This document shows, piece after piece, positions 36,701-46,832 of a stretch of DNA of 58,766 nucleotides (position 1 is the first letter of the stretch; the number at the start of each line of letters is the position of its first letter). The DNA lies in NCBI GenBank assembly GCA_002633005.1, contig NMRA01000033.1, forward strand, positions 196,397-255,162, read 5' to 3'. The notes beneath the pieces are model-generated. The model ran no database searches, was not told the DNA's origin, and saw only the letters and a program-made list of their open reading frames with translations. The translations under genes were made by a program, and so were the position numbers. Source of the DNA: Phoronis australis (lineage: Eukaryota; Phoronida; Phoronidae).

Positions 36701-38459
36701 TACGGATGTTCGTGGAAATGGTTCGAATCGCACGAACAGTGCATCGCCCGCTTGCACAAATGAGAACTAAGAGAAATCGGCTAAGAATTTCTTTGGTTAA
36801 TTGTTTTAGACAACTCTTCAGTCTAGGTATGATTCGGCTTGTCGGTATTCGTGTGATTTAAGACAGATTCAAGCCAAGATCCCCCAAACCCAACCGAAAG
36901 ACTCAATTTTACGAATGAGCTACGAAGCCCTGATTTCTATTAATTTGATATAGAGATGAACCACACGAATTATCCAGTGGGAAACATTCCACGGACTGTG
37001 ATGAGTTCGCAACATTTGCAACGACGAATTCCACCGACCGCTAACGAATCGGGCATTTATGTATGTAGAATTAAGAACTTCCAGAATTGATTGTTATGAT
37101 TCAACCACAAATACGAAGGCAAACTTTCCAATTGCTTGGGATTCGTTGCAAGTATGGAAAGGGTGGATTCTCAGTTTTCGAGATCGAACTGAGAAGTGAA
37201 CATCTTTGGTGCAACGGGAGCTTACCTAGGCCCGACCTGCGTAAATGAAGTTGCTGATAAAGTTCTACTCTCACATCGACCGTGTTGTTTTGGGGACACA
37301 CAGGGTTGTCCTGACGAATATAGTTGCCCTGTTAGCTCATGTTAGTCAAAAACAAGACGATCGGGCTCTAGTGACCTTGTCGATCAGCCGATCGAGGTAG
37401 GGCGGGCAAGTTCATAATGCCGCACCCGATCAACTTCGCAATGTATAAGTGTCCGTGTATCCAAAACCGGTGTCGACGTGGAAGTAATTATCAGGTACCT
37501 CCACACCTTGGCACTTTCCGGCGGGAACCTTTTGCCCGTGATATACCGGTGCGCCAGTGGCAGGTTTGTCCTGTATGGACGCTCAGCTCATAGTGATCGG
37601 CGGGGTCAGTCAAGTTTGGGCGTACTTACTTGCGCTTGGGTCGATGTCTCCGTGCTTCCGAAACGTTTATACACAATTTTATAACCTAGATGCAGTGGAA
37701 CGAGTCCCTTTAGACAGAATTTTGTTCATCTATAGTTCCTCATGAGCAAAACAAGTTCAAACTCTTGTTTACCATGGGTAGTTTTGTCGCTTCTGTATGC
37801 GGTCAGTGACAAGTTCGTTATGGATTTATAAATCACAACAAATATTAATTGCCTAGGGTAGGAGCCCTTACTTAACAACTCAGTACACCTTCTCGGCATG
37901 AGAGACACCATAACACTAGGTCTTGTTACATCACTTTTCTGGTTGCTGTGTTCAAATTCATTTATAAAAAGAAGTATTATACACGCAGGGAAGTGTATCT
38001 GATCAAAATATAAAACTGACGTTGGTGACTCTGTACATTCCCCTGTTCCCTCTCGGTCATTTCGTCAGCATCATTTGTAACAACTAAGTTGAATTCACAA
38101 CATTTAATGTACGTAATGGAATTAAAAATCATTCATACTACCAGAAAATCATGTCACAATCACTCGCATAATCGGCTGAAAACAAAGCCTTGAGAAATCC
38201 CAAGTCTATAGGAAAGAAGTTAGGCCTGATTTCAAATGAGTGTTGCCAACATGATTGCCAGATACAATTCACAAAGCGCGGTTTGAGGACTGACTTACGA
38301 CTTGTCTGCTGCTTGATCCATTCTCCAGTCTATACAAGGCAAAAACAAAATACACGAATAATTGTTTGTAAATGATGTTTTTATCCTAAACCACGTCGCT
38401 GTACAAACCAACACTGGTATTTCATCTAAGATATTTAGTAGATAATTTTGATGTAAAAT

Positions 38460-38758
38460 TTAGTTTAAACACGACTTAGTGAGAAGCCCTTCATCACTAC
38501 AAACCATGTGGCTTGAATGATATTGCACGGGGGTCAGAATTAGCCGGCGATCGCTCAAGTTTTTCTGGGTTCCTCTTGTAGTAATTACTCTTAGGGCTGT
38601 ATTTAGCTCTTCGCATCGTCGCTGCTCAGTGAGACTTGGTCTTCCACCGTATTCAGGGAGCAATCTGTTCTGCCATCTAGCGGCTGTTCTGCCTTCTGAA
38701 ACATCTCCTCTTGGTAAAGCAACAAACCCGTAGTTGACGTCATGCGACTTACACCTGG
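38460..38758 (-). CDS. Possible terminal exon of an unidentified minus-strand gene
   Basis: A 3' splice-like site (GTCGTTTTCCAG|G) precedes about 99 open codons ending in TAA at 38460. The frame reads CKSHDVNYGFVALPRGD, EGRTAARWQNRLLPEYGG and onward with balanced amino-acid composition and codon use less AT-rich than the surrounding DNA. No family was recognised and no partner exon was found upstream on the minus strand. A second frame is also open across part of it, which weakens the call. Confidence 0.3.
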
Positions 38759-39319
38759 AAAACGACAAATGTGAAATAATTCAGGCATGATAAACATTGG
38801 GACAGTTAAGGGGGCACACGGACGCGTAGGTATGGGGAGGGGGGTTGGCACCGACAGGTGGAGAACAGCGTAAACGACAAGAACAGCACATGGTGACCAC
38901 CGAGGGATGAGGCAAGGCGGAGCCAGGCGAGAATGGCACTGTTGGTAACTACCTGTGTGGGCAATCCGTGCCCTAGAAAAACTCTAAGGGTATACCGTAT
39001 AAATTCGTTTGTTACCCCTTGTGTAACGAAACGTAAAATATGAGCGCGGCGTCTCAAAGCATTTTATCTGCAATCTGACTTTTTTCAATTGTGAAAACGA
39101 AACCAACATCGTTGCAACTCGCAACAACGTCCTAACAATTAAAAAAAAGAGAAAAAATATCTTACCGATCTGAAGAAACCCATCTCAGATGAATTACAAT
39201 AAGGTAAAGGAAGGAAAGGTATTTTAAGTACTGCCATAGATGTACCACTCCACTACAGCGGTACAACAAATATTTACATCTGTTCATTGATACCGTTATC
39301 TTTGTGACTTTCTGTTTTT

Positions 39320-39520
39320 GCTAAAATTTCCTAGTAACATATGGTCATGTGATCCAGTCAGTGACAAATTGGTATGAAGTCAAAATTAATGAAAATCAAA
39401 TTCCACTTGCTTTTTACTTTCAAGCAATATGTCCTTTTACTGAGCGAAACTTATAGTTTTGTACACATTTGGTTGAATGCGCGCACACTGACAGACTCGT
39501 GGATAAGGTCCTGCAAAATT
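39320..39520. repeat. Fragment of the GGTCCTACATAAC repeat family
   Basis: Words here (GGTCATGTGATCC, GACAAATTGGTATGAAGTCA, TTGCTAAAATTTC, GATAAGGTCCTGC) parallel those in the repeats ending at 52072 (GGTCATGTGACCCAATT, GACTGATAAAAAGTCAGAGA) and near 58175. It is a diverged, partial third copy. Confidence 0.4.
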
Positions 39521-39715
39521 TTAAAGGGTCTCTGTCGGTCGATAAAAGCGTTATGAGGATTGTTGGTGAACGGGATAGGGTTCTTGGAGTTACTAGCTTT
39601 TACCGGGGCTATAAATCAACAAAATCGGTTGTTTTTGTACGATTTTATTAAAAATCGACAATTCTTGCCATGTCTGCAAATGAGACATTCGCTGGAATTA
39701 AGGCCTGTGACTACC

Positions 39716-39878
39716 CAGTGGCGGATTTAGAGGGGGGCCAAGGGGGTCATGCCCCCCCCCTAAAATTCTACTAGATTACATTTGGCAGTTCGGGGGTGCG
39801 AATGTCTGACTGGCAAAATCCTGGCTAATACTCTGCCCTGCCCCCCCGCTAAAACTCAAAATTCTGGATCCGCCCCTG
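39716..39878. mobile_element. hAT-like G/C-run MITE with CAGTGGCGGAT ends (163 bp)
   Basis: The left end CAGTGGCGGATTTAG and right end CTGGATCCGCCCCTG are inverted copies with three differences over 15 bp. The interior holds runs GGGGGG and CCCCCCCCC that could pair. A CTACC word flanks both sides (39711-39715 and 39879-39883), shorter than the 8 bp expected for hAT. It has no coding capacity. Confidence 0.65.
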
Positions 39879-40184
39879 CTACCGGTTCAGTACGTCTAAA
39901 ATACTTTGAAATTTATTGGGATTTAGCTCCGCGGCCAGCACAGCGTTCGACCGACACGTTGACAGCAGAAATTCAGGTTTGACTACGTGCTGAGGCTGCA
40001 TCTCAGAAAATCACTTTTCTCGACTATAATGTCTTTTTGATAGTTGTCATGCGCCGCAAAATTCCTAGCCTAGCCGCAAATAGCCACCTATTTCCAGAAT
40101 TCTAAATGTTAGGCCATGCTCCCAAAAATGACAAATAGAACTCCCATTGATTGTTTCATAATGATGGGAGATAAAATTGAATTA

Positions 40185-40310
40185 ATGCGCCCATATAAAA
40201 GAATTAATAGGTTTAAAAATCGACTTCATACCACTGTCTATGGTACAAAAATCAAATCCCACTATTCATTTTATGGGGGCATAAATTCGAATACACAGGG
40301 TGATGAATTT
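40185..40310 (+). repeat. Left copy of a ~120-bp direct repeat
   Basis: CCCATATAAAAGAATTAATA, AAAAATCGACTTCATA and TTTTATGGGGGCATAAATTC follow in the same order as CCCATATAAAGAATTAATGG, AAAAATCGATTCATA and TTTTATGGAGGTATA near 40782-40900. The two copies flank the THAP-like fragment in the same orientation. Confidence 0.5.
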
Positions 40311-40529
40311 CAAGTCGTGTCCCATCTGGGCAAGGCTGGGTTTAGGACCGTCCTGAATTACACAGCGACACTCGAATCTCACTGTGTTTACCCACAATGC
40401 CGTAAATTTCCGTCAAACCCATTTCCTGCCTGTTTTCGTGTCACTGGAGTTTCACATGTTATTTGTTGTTGTCTGATTCTTTACAAGGTTTTCTCAGTTG
40501 CATTACTCTATTCGTCCTTCAAGCCAACG

Positions 40530-40745
40530 AAGTATTACTGCTGTGCTATGGGTTGCAACTCCGACGTGACAAAGTTTGATAAATTGGACAAATACCCGTA
40601 GATGCGTGATCTGAAATTCTTCGCCTTCCCAATGAGAGACACAAAAATGTGCCTGAGTTTCAAAACGAGGTGACGCGCTTTCTAATCTCAGGGACAAAGG
40701 ACAGTTCCATCGCCGTGTAATCCGGGACGGCCCTATTTGTTGGAC
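40530..40745 (+). pseudogene. Decayed THAP-domain fragment
   Basis: The frame reads YYCCAMGCNSDVTKFDKLDK, a TAG stop (40599-40601), then DLKFFAFPMRDTKM, resembling a THAP finger start (C-x4-C followed by F-x-F-P-x-D). The expected Trp and C-x2-H-F part is not intact: stops and shifts follow KTR. It is not similar enough to the THAP ORF at 25843 to be the same element. It may be a relic of another THAP transposase or of a host THAP gene. Confidence 0.5.
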
Positions 40746-40774
40746 AGCAACACAGACTGGTAATAAGTTGATTT

Positions 40775-40910
40775 AGAACCCCATATAAAGAATTAATGGA
40801 GATATAAAATCAAACTGAACCCCCCATATAAAAATCGATTCATATGGGTCAGTTTTATGGAGGTATAGCCTAAATTCGGAATATATGGAGGGTAAATTAC
40901 GTAATTACAT
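40775..40910 (+). repeat. Right copy of the ~120-bp direct repeat
   Basis: It contains CCCATATAAAGAATTAATGG, AAAAATCGATTCATATG and TTTTATGGAGGTATAGCCT, matching the order of words at 40185-40310 with clear divergence. Same-strand copies on both sides of the THAP fragment could reflect duplication or an old element's ends. Confidence 0.5.
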
Positions 40911-41799
40911 GCAAGTTCGCTCTAGCCAACCCTACGCTAAAATGTAACAGCCTTAGCCCATAGTTGTGGCAAGTGCTAATTATCTAATTTTTGTGTAAAA
41001 CTTTCTAGGCTTTTCCAAAACTTTCTAGAAAAAAGAAGTGCCCCTCCCCTTGCCTGCCGCAAAAAAATAAAACAGCAAGAGCGTACGGAAATAGTGAGGT
41101 TATGAATTAATCCCGGTAATTAAAATTATACGGCTGAAACAAGATTTAAATGTGTGCAGTTTTAGTGTTTGGTGGGGGGGGGGGGGCTCAGATCCAATTT
41201 CAAGTGTCAAATTCGAAACACGGCGCAACCATAACGGAACTATGGCTTATGTCTAAGTATAGGCCGCGCCTGCCGCGATATCTCAGGCGACACCGGCAGT
41301 GCCGCTGGGCACTACGACCCCTTTCCGTCGTCGGCCCCACTGTGCAGTGAAGAAAATTACTTCATTTTTTAAAGAAAATGGAATCTGAGTGATGATGAAA
41401 AAACAAAATCTGCTGGTAAGATTTCAATTTTAATCGAACCCTTAGTGAATCACTCAGAAATTCATAATTCTTTCTTTGTCAAACCTTAACTTAAGACGAT
41501 TTCCAAAGCAATCGCGTCATTACTGCCAACACATAAAAACGGATTTGGTCTTTTGGTGAATTGAAGACTATTTTAAATACAACAAATTTGTTACGAACTG
41601 ATTGCACAAAATACAAAACATGTAATAAGCATTACAAAAAGAAGTAGGTTTCACGCGCAAACGCTGTGGACCATAAACAAGTAGGCCTCTTATTATCCTA
41701 TCAAGAGTTAAATCGTGGTGGTGCAGTGGTAAAGCACGCGCGTTCTATCCCCCTCCCGACCTCCCCCCATTCGGTGCTACGCGCATCTATAATCGTGCT

Positions 41800-41866
41800 T
41801 TGAGCAAGTGTTTACAAACAAAATGTAGCCCGCCCCCTTGTGATATCCTAGATCCGCCACTGGCTT
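41800..41866. repeat. Fragment of the hAT-like G/C-run MITE family
   Basis: AGCCCGCCCCCTTGTGATAT followed by CCTAGATCCGCCACTGG carries the right-end signature (CTAGATCCGCCACTG, the inverse of CAGTGGCGGAT) seen at 39716. No left end was found nearby; an earlier pyrimidine-rich stretch (41748-41767) may be part of it. Confidence 0.5.
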
Positions 41867-42696
41867 TCCGAATAAGCAGGGCCAATTTTTTCGGTAGTCC
41901 TTTTATTGCATCGCGGATCCTCAGAGAATGAAATCGTCTGTCATGCCGTTGTCGTTGTTCAGACGAAACTGACTGAATGAAATAAATATGCCATTCAAGA
42001 TTGGAAAAACGCCGCCACTTGCAATGTGTTTGCACTCAGAATTCGAATTTTCATCTAAATTAAACTTGTTATGTCAGTTATTCAATTTGTTTTTCTTGAA
42101 ACCACAAACACTACAGGTTATGATCTGTGGTTTTATGGAGAAGCAATGGAATTTTGAGAGCTCGGCATATCTGCTTTTTTATTTCAATTTTGTGTATAGG
42201 CCTACTGTCACAAATAATTTTCATGGGAAGATTCGTGCACCTCGATATCCAAGGTTCATTACACATCCCACATCAGAAAGCCTGAAACTACTGACAGGCT
42301 CTGATTTCCAGCTAATCTAGTAAAGGTTGTTAGTTTCTGCTACTATGAATACTACTTTCTGTTAATCATAGTTCAAGATGGCCAGTCAATAGAATACAAG
42401 AACTCAAATTACAGAGTGCAAGTTCTTTCGTGTGTCCATGACCCTTCTTTTTGTGAAGTGCGGCTTTGGCCTATGGTCAACCGGGGTAGGTAACGATATC
42501 CTATAAGCATAATACAGTGTAACACGATTTTGTGTTGATAGTATAAGCTTATCCCATAGCACAATTGAATACGAGGAAAATTTGTTTTCTCACGATTAGA
42601 CAGCCTCAAGTTTTCGTAGTTGCGGCCCATTGGCGTCATGGTGATTGGAATAAGACTGCAAGCGCCTTGGGTTGTCGAGTGTAAAAAATGACCCGG

Positions 42697-42714
42697 AGTT
42701 GCCCATTTGGGCAA
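42697..42714. other. 18-bp near-perfect palindrome GTTGCCCA-TT-TGGGCAAC
   Basis: The two 8-bp arms are exact inverse copies around TT. It lies at the start of a plus-strand open frame (42688-42879) with less AT-rich composition and no recognisable homology. A regulatory site or chance are both possible. Confidence 0.3.
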
Positions 42715-45700
42715 CTGAATGAAGGACTGGGCGAAAAGTTTGATATAGTGCGGGAGTATTTGTTCGAGCTTCCGGCGTATGGCGGCCCTGTGGGATGGCT
42801 GAGACGGTGGTACTGTCTGTTGAGGCTCTTTCTCAAGTTTGAAGACGCTGGAAAATCAGTTTTGTTTGTGCGACACTGAATAAGCCATACTTTTACAAAA
42901 TATGATGAAAGACAACAAATGTGAGTACATTATGACATCAATTTTATATTTCAGACACTATGTACAGATCACAATATGCATAGGCTAAGAACATACAAGA
43001 GTGCACGACTGAAGAACAGGGCGAATCAAAAGTCCAATGGCAGACGATAATGAATTACTCTCGAAACCAAACGTAAGTCAAGACATACCTTAGTCTACAA
43101 GACTGAAAAGTTTAATTTAGCAGACTATTAAAATGTACCCTGTGTCTAGAAATGTTAAATTCCTTCAACTGAAACATTTTTGGACAATTTAGAGAACTAA
43201 CTTCAAAATGTTCTGAAATGAAATTTGAGCCCTGTTGTTCATCAAGAAAGTGGAAAAGAATGCATGAAACAGAAAATTACAATCAACAAGAGAAAGTAAA
43301 AATGCCCATTTTCATACACATAAGCGCTCTGAACACATGCAATGCCAAAAAGACGATGGCGAAAACATATAGCCATTTTACCAAACACAATCACTGTGCC
43401 ACCACCATGAAGTCTTGAAAGGCTCAACATTCAGCAGGATCAACAGACTGTATAAATCTGAACACAGATCAACTGACTGTACAACTCCCTACACAAAAAT
43501 TGCAAAGACAAGAGTGCAATACAGAAATCTTAATCAACAGTGAATATGTAAACTTGATACAACAACTCAACAACATTCCTGTGCAATACAACTGATGCAC
43601 TGTGAAAGTGCATTCACCCACAGGTCAAAATTTTATTATTTTTATTTGGCAGAGTTTACTTTCATACTGGACTCTAGTGTTCCACTTTTTCAATTTAAAG
43701 ACACTCTTTCTTTAAAACATTGTCTTCTAATGTAGTGGAGAGATATTGCTAAAATAGGTACTACAGCGGTGTACCCACTGAATTTATACAAAATGAGGTT
43801 TGGTGTGATTCAACGTCCCAAGCCATCTTGTGTTACTTTACAAGAAACAGGAGATCACCTATTAAATTCTTCTTTGAAAAAATGACGTCATACATCAAAA
43901 GATTATCACTAGGGACTAAACTTTGAGTGAACTGTTTGTGTTGAAATCCCTTTAATACAATTAGTGGAAGGGGTATCTTTAATTTTCCTCTTAGAAACAC
44001 CAATGGAGAATTGGCACCTTTAGTTGGCCCGGGGGGGGGGGGTAACTGGGAAACCTATTATGAGACACCCCAAGAACATTCAAAGAATGTGTGCGGTCCA
44101 CTGTGTCCAGACAGTAAATCACCAACACTGGCAAATTCAATGACTGAGGTAGATTATAGAAAGGAAAACTTCTTTCATGGCGTTCCCATTAAATCACTTT
44201 GTTCTTGACACGTTACTCCATTTGACTGAAGAGTAGATGTTGATTAGAGTGCATAAAACTGAGTACTACTGAGCCACAATCAAAGAAATTGTAAAATTGT
44301 AGAGAAAAGAACAAAATGACAGGCTAGAAGACCACCCTGTGTTTCAGACATGCAACAAATCCATTTACGGACTTTCTCTTTGTTCATATCATAATTATTC
44401 TCTTAGTCGTACAACAGAAAAGCAGAGAACTTATCGCTTTAATCATAGTCAGGAATCAGTAATTTCTTATCATCCTTTCAAATTGATCAGATGGCCATAA
44501 TCATGTTGCCTGAGACTACAATCCTTTCAGGCCTAAGCACCTAATGATTGCATAAACCTATTTCACAGAACAAAAACAAACAACTTACACAACTGGTCAC
44601 AAATGAGAAGTATCAACTGACAAATAGGTTGATCAACATACTTTAAATAGAATTTATCAAACTATAACCACCCTAATAACAATGTGCCACAATAAATAAA
44701 CAATCAGCAACATGTGACTCACAGATTTTCAGAAACAGTTTCATTAGTGCCACCAGTAGTGTTTACATTCTAATACTGTTCAGGCAAAGATTTCCCTCCG
44801 TGTCCTTCAACAGCCAGGAAGGTTTTCTTGAACAGGGCAACACAACAAAGCAATGAGCCAATCACAAAGCGACATTTGAATGCTCGACATAAACTGGTTA
44901 TTTAGCTGTAATTGGAACTCAGCCTAACCACTTTCTCGCTCAGTTATATTGAGCGCTAGTTCAGTAATATGACTTTTACCTGGGGATGATCCTGCTTCAT
45001 ACAGTGGTGAGGTGGATTGTTTTGATTTGACTTTGAGACATATGAAAAAATCTAGACTTCATGTATTCTATGATTATACCATGGTCAGCTCATGGGTGAC
45101 CTTTCTGGCTTCAGGTAGCTTAGACCCGCTATCTATCAACCAACTATTGTAATGAAATTGGTCACAAACTATTCTTTTGTCAAATTAGAGATGATTCTAG
45201 GATTTTAGAAAAAATGTCACTGTGTCATTTTAGGTGCAGAGCTTGGTCTCTACAAATAACAAAATGACAGTTATTTGCAAACCCTGAAATCACTTGTCAA
45301 GACCAATTTCATACCAGTAAATTGCCTAAATAAAAATTTGCTTTTTGGATGGAACGCAAGTTTATCAATGCTTTATCAAACCATTTCATACTTACTTTAT
45401 CTGACTTTGAGCTTGACCATTTTTGACAGCCTGTGCCAAAGCGTCACTCAATCTTCATAACGATACCACAATGACCTCTCACTAAGAAGCCAAAATACTT
45501 AGAAATGGTTGGATAAAAACAATGTAGAGATTCAAAGGCAGTGAGATGTGTGCTCAATTTCGCAACATCAGCAACATAGCGGCAAGTGTCGCGACCTCGT
45601 CTGAATTTTGGCAATCATACAAATCTGTCATGCAGTTGAGCATTGAAAAAAACAGTGCATTTCCACAGAGTCGACATTTAAGAATGATTGTTCTAGTGAA

Positions 45701-46252
45701 AAATGGGCCATACTGACAAAAACATCCATTGTCAAGAACAACCCTCCCACTCTTATCAAAACGCATCATGCCATTTTATTTTTACCTCACTTCTTTCTCA
45801 ACCATAATGCAGTTATTGTTCTCATATCAAGCTCGATTCAGTAAACATAACTGTAGTACTTAATCTCAACAATGATCTGAATCCAACCGGGTGTGACCAC
45901 ACAGGACAACTGCACACCAATCAGAGCTTGTAAATTCACCACTGTACACAATGAATTCTGGCCTTTCACAAACTTGTTAGCAAAATATTTACAGCACAAA
46001 AACGAGAGTGAGACTACACTGATATGCAACAAATGCGAACAGTTAGCAATAACATGAAAATGCACAGGGTGTTACAAAAAGATGGACCTAGTTTGCAATT
46101 GCCATATGGCTATGTTCAAAGCAGACCAAGTTTTTGAAATACCCTGTAGTCCGAAACTGAGACAGGAAGTCTAACATGGCTGCAGTAGATTGCACTGTTT
46201 GACAACGACTTGAGCCACTTCACTCAATGCTTGATCAATGTTCTTATTGAAT

Positions 46253-46258
46253 TTTATT
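46253..46258 (-). terminator. Candidate polyadenylation signal of the PDE1-type gene
   Basis: TTTATT on the plus strand is AATAAA on the minus strand, about 420 bases past the stop codon at 46675. It is the most plausible signal if the exon ending at 46675 is terminal; in AT-rich DNA it could be chance. Confidence 0.35.
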
Positions 46259-46674
46259 GGTAACAGAAACAGAGCCCTCTACAGTAGTAGGCCGAATTTA
46301 TGTGAGTAAAAGGCCTTTCAACCATCTAAACAAGATGAGATGTACATTTAATTGTTTTATCCATCAAAGCAGGGCTCAAGAAAAGTTTGTTAGCAAGTTG
46401 AACTGGCAAGCGAAATGCAATGCATCCATGCGATACCCGTGTCAAAAGCACCCGGCACTTCACATCAATAACTTAGGCCAATGAAACAGAGAAAGAGAGA
46501 GATTAGCCGCAGTATTTACAGGCGTTCTTGAAACCACAGTTCCACTGTCATCCAGTGACATTGTGCTGTGTCCACAGGCGAAAGGTGCGCAGAGATATAC
46601 AAACAATATGTAGAGTAACAACACGCACAAACGTCAGGCAGACAGATGCATACACCAGATGCCACCGTGTGCGA

Positions 46675-46832
46675 TCATGTCTTTTTCTCACCTTTCGTTA
46701 ATGGTTTTATAACTACGCTCGCTGCCTTTGTGCTGTTGGCGTTCTCGTCGCCCGTTCTTGGCGATTTCTCTGTCGGTTTGCTGTCCGCATTTTCTGGCTT
46801 AGCCTCTTTGGCTTCATCATTCTTTGGCTCAT
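46675..46832 (-). CDS. PDE1: Probable last PDE1 exon (charged C-terminal tail)
   Basis: After an acceptor (CATATTTCAG) in the required phase 1, the frame reads DEPKNDEAKEAKPENADSKP and ends KPLTKGEKKT with TGA at 46675. A charged low-complexity tail is common at PDE1 C-termini. A strong donor-like site, AAAG|GTGAGA, lies within it at 46692, so this could be an internal exon or have an alternative end. It is separated from the previous exon by 6.6 kb, hence the caution. Confidence 0.55.

Larger units (their letters stand above)
32282..46674. other. Intergenic region between convergent genes
   Basis: About 14.4 kb between the stop of the PNGase F-like gene and the 3' end of the PDE1-type gene. 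It holds G/C-run MITEs (33.6, 39.7, 41.8 kb), a THAP-like decayed fragment flanked by direct repeats (40.2-40.9 kb), a possible minus-strand exon (38.46-38.76 kb), a visibly CpG-richer stretch (about 35.3-37.7 kb) and AT-rich sequence in which I see nothing further, notably 42.9-46.2 kb. Confidence 0.6.

Noticed and set aside
36715-36735. tRNA B box (GGTTCGAATC)
   Set aside because: No matching A box or acceptor stem upstream; an isolated word.
41710-41770. tRNA or tRNA-derived SINE (GTGGTGCAGTGGTAAAGCAC resembles an A box)
   Set aside because: No B box (GGTTCGANTCC) follows at the right distance and no cloverleaf can be drawn by eye.
42688-42879. Coding exon on the plus strand
   Set aside because: The composition is suggestive, but no acceptor, partner exon or family was found, and the opposite strand is equally open.
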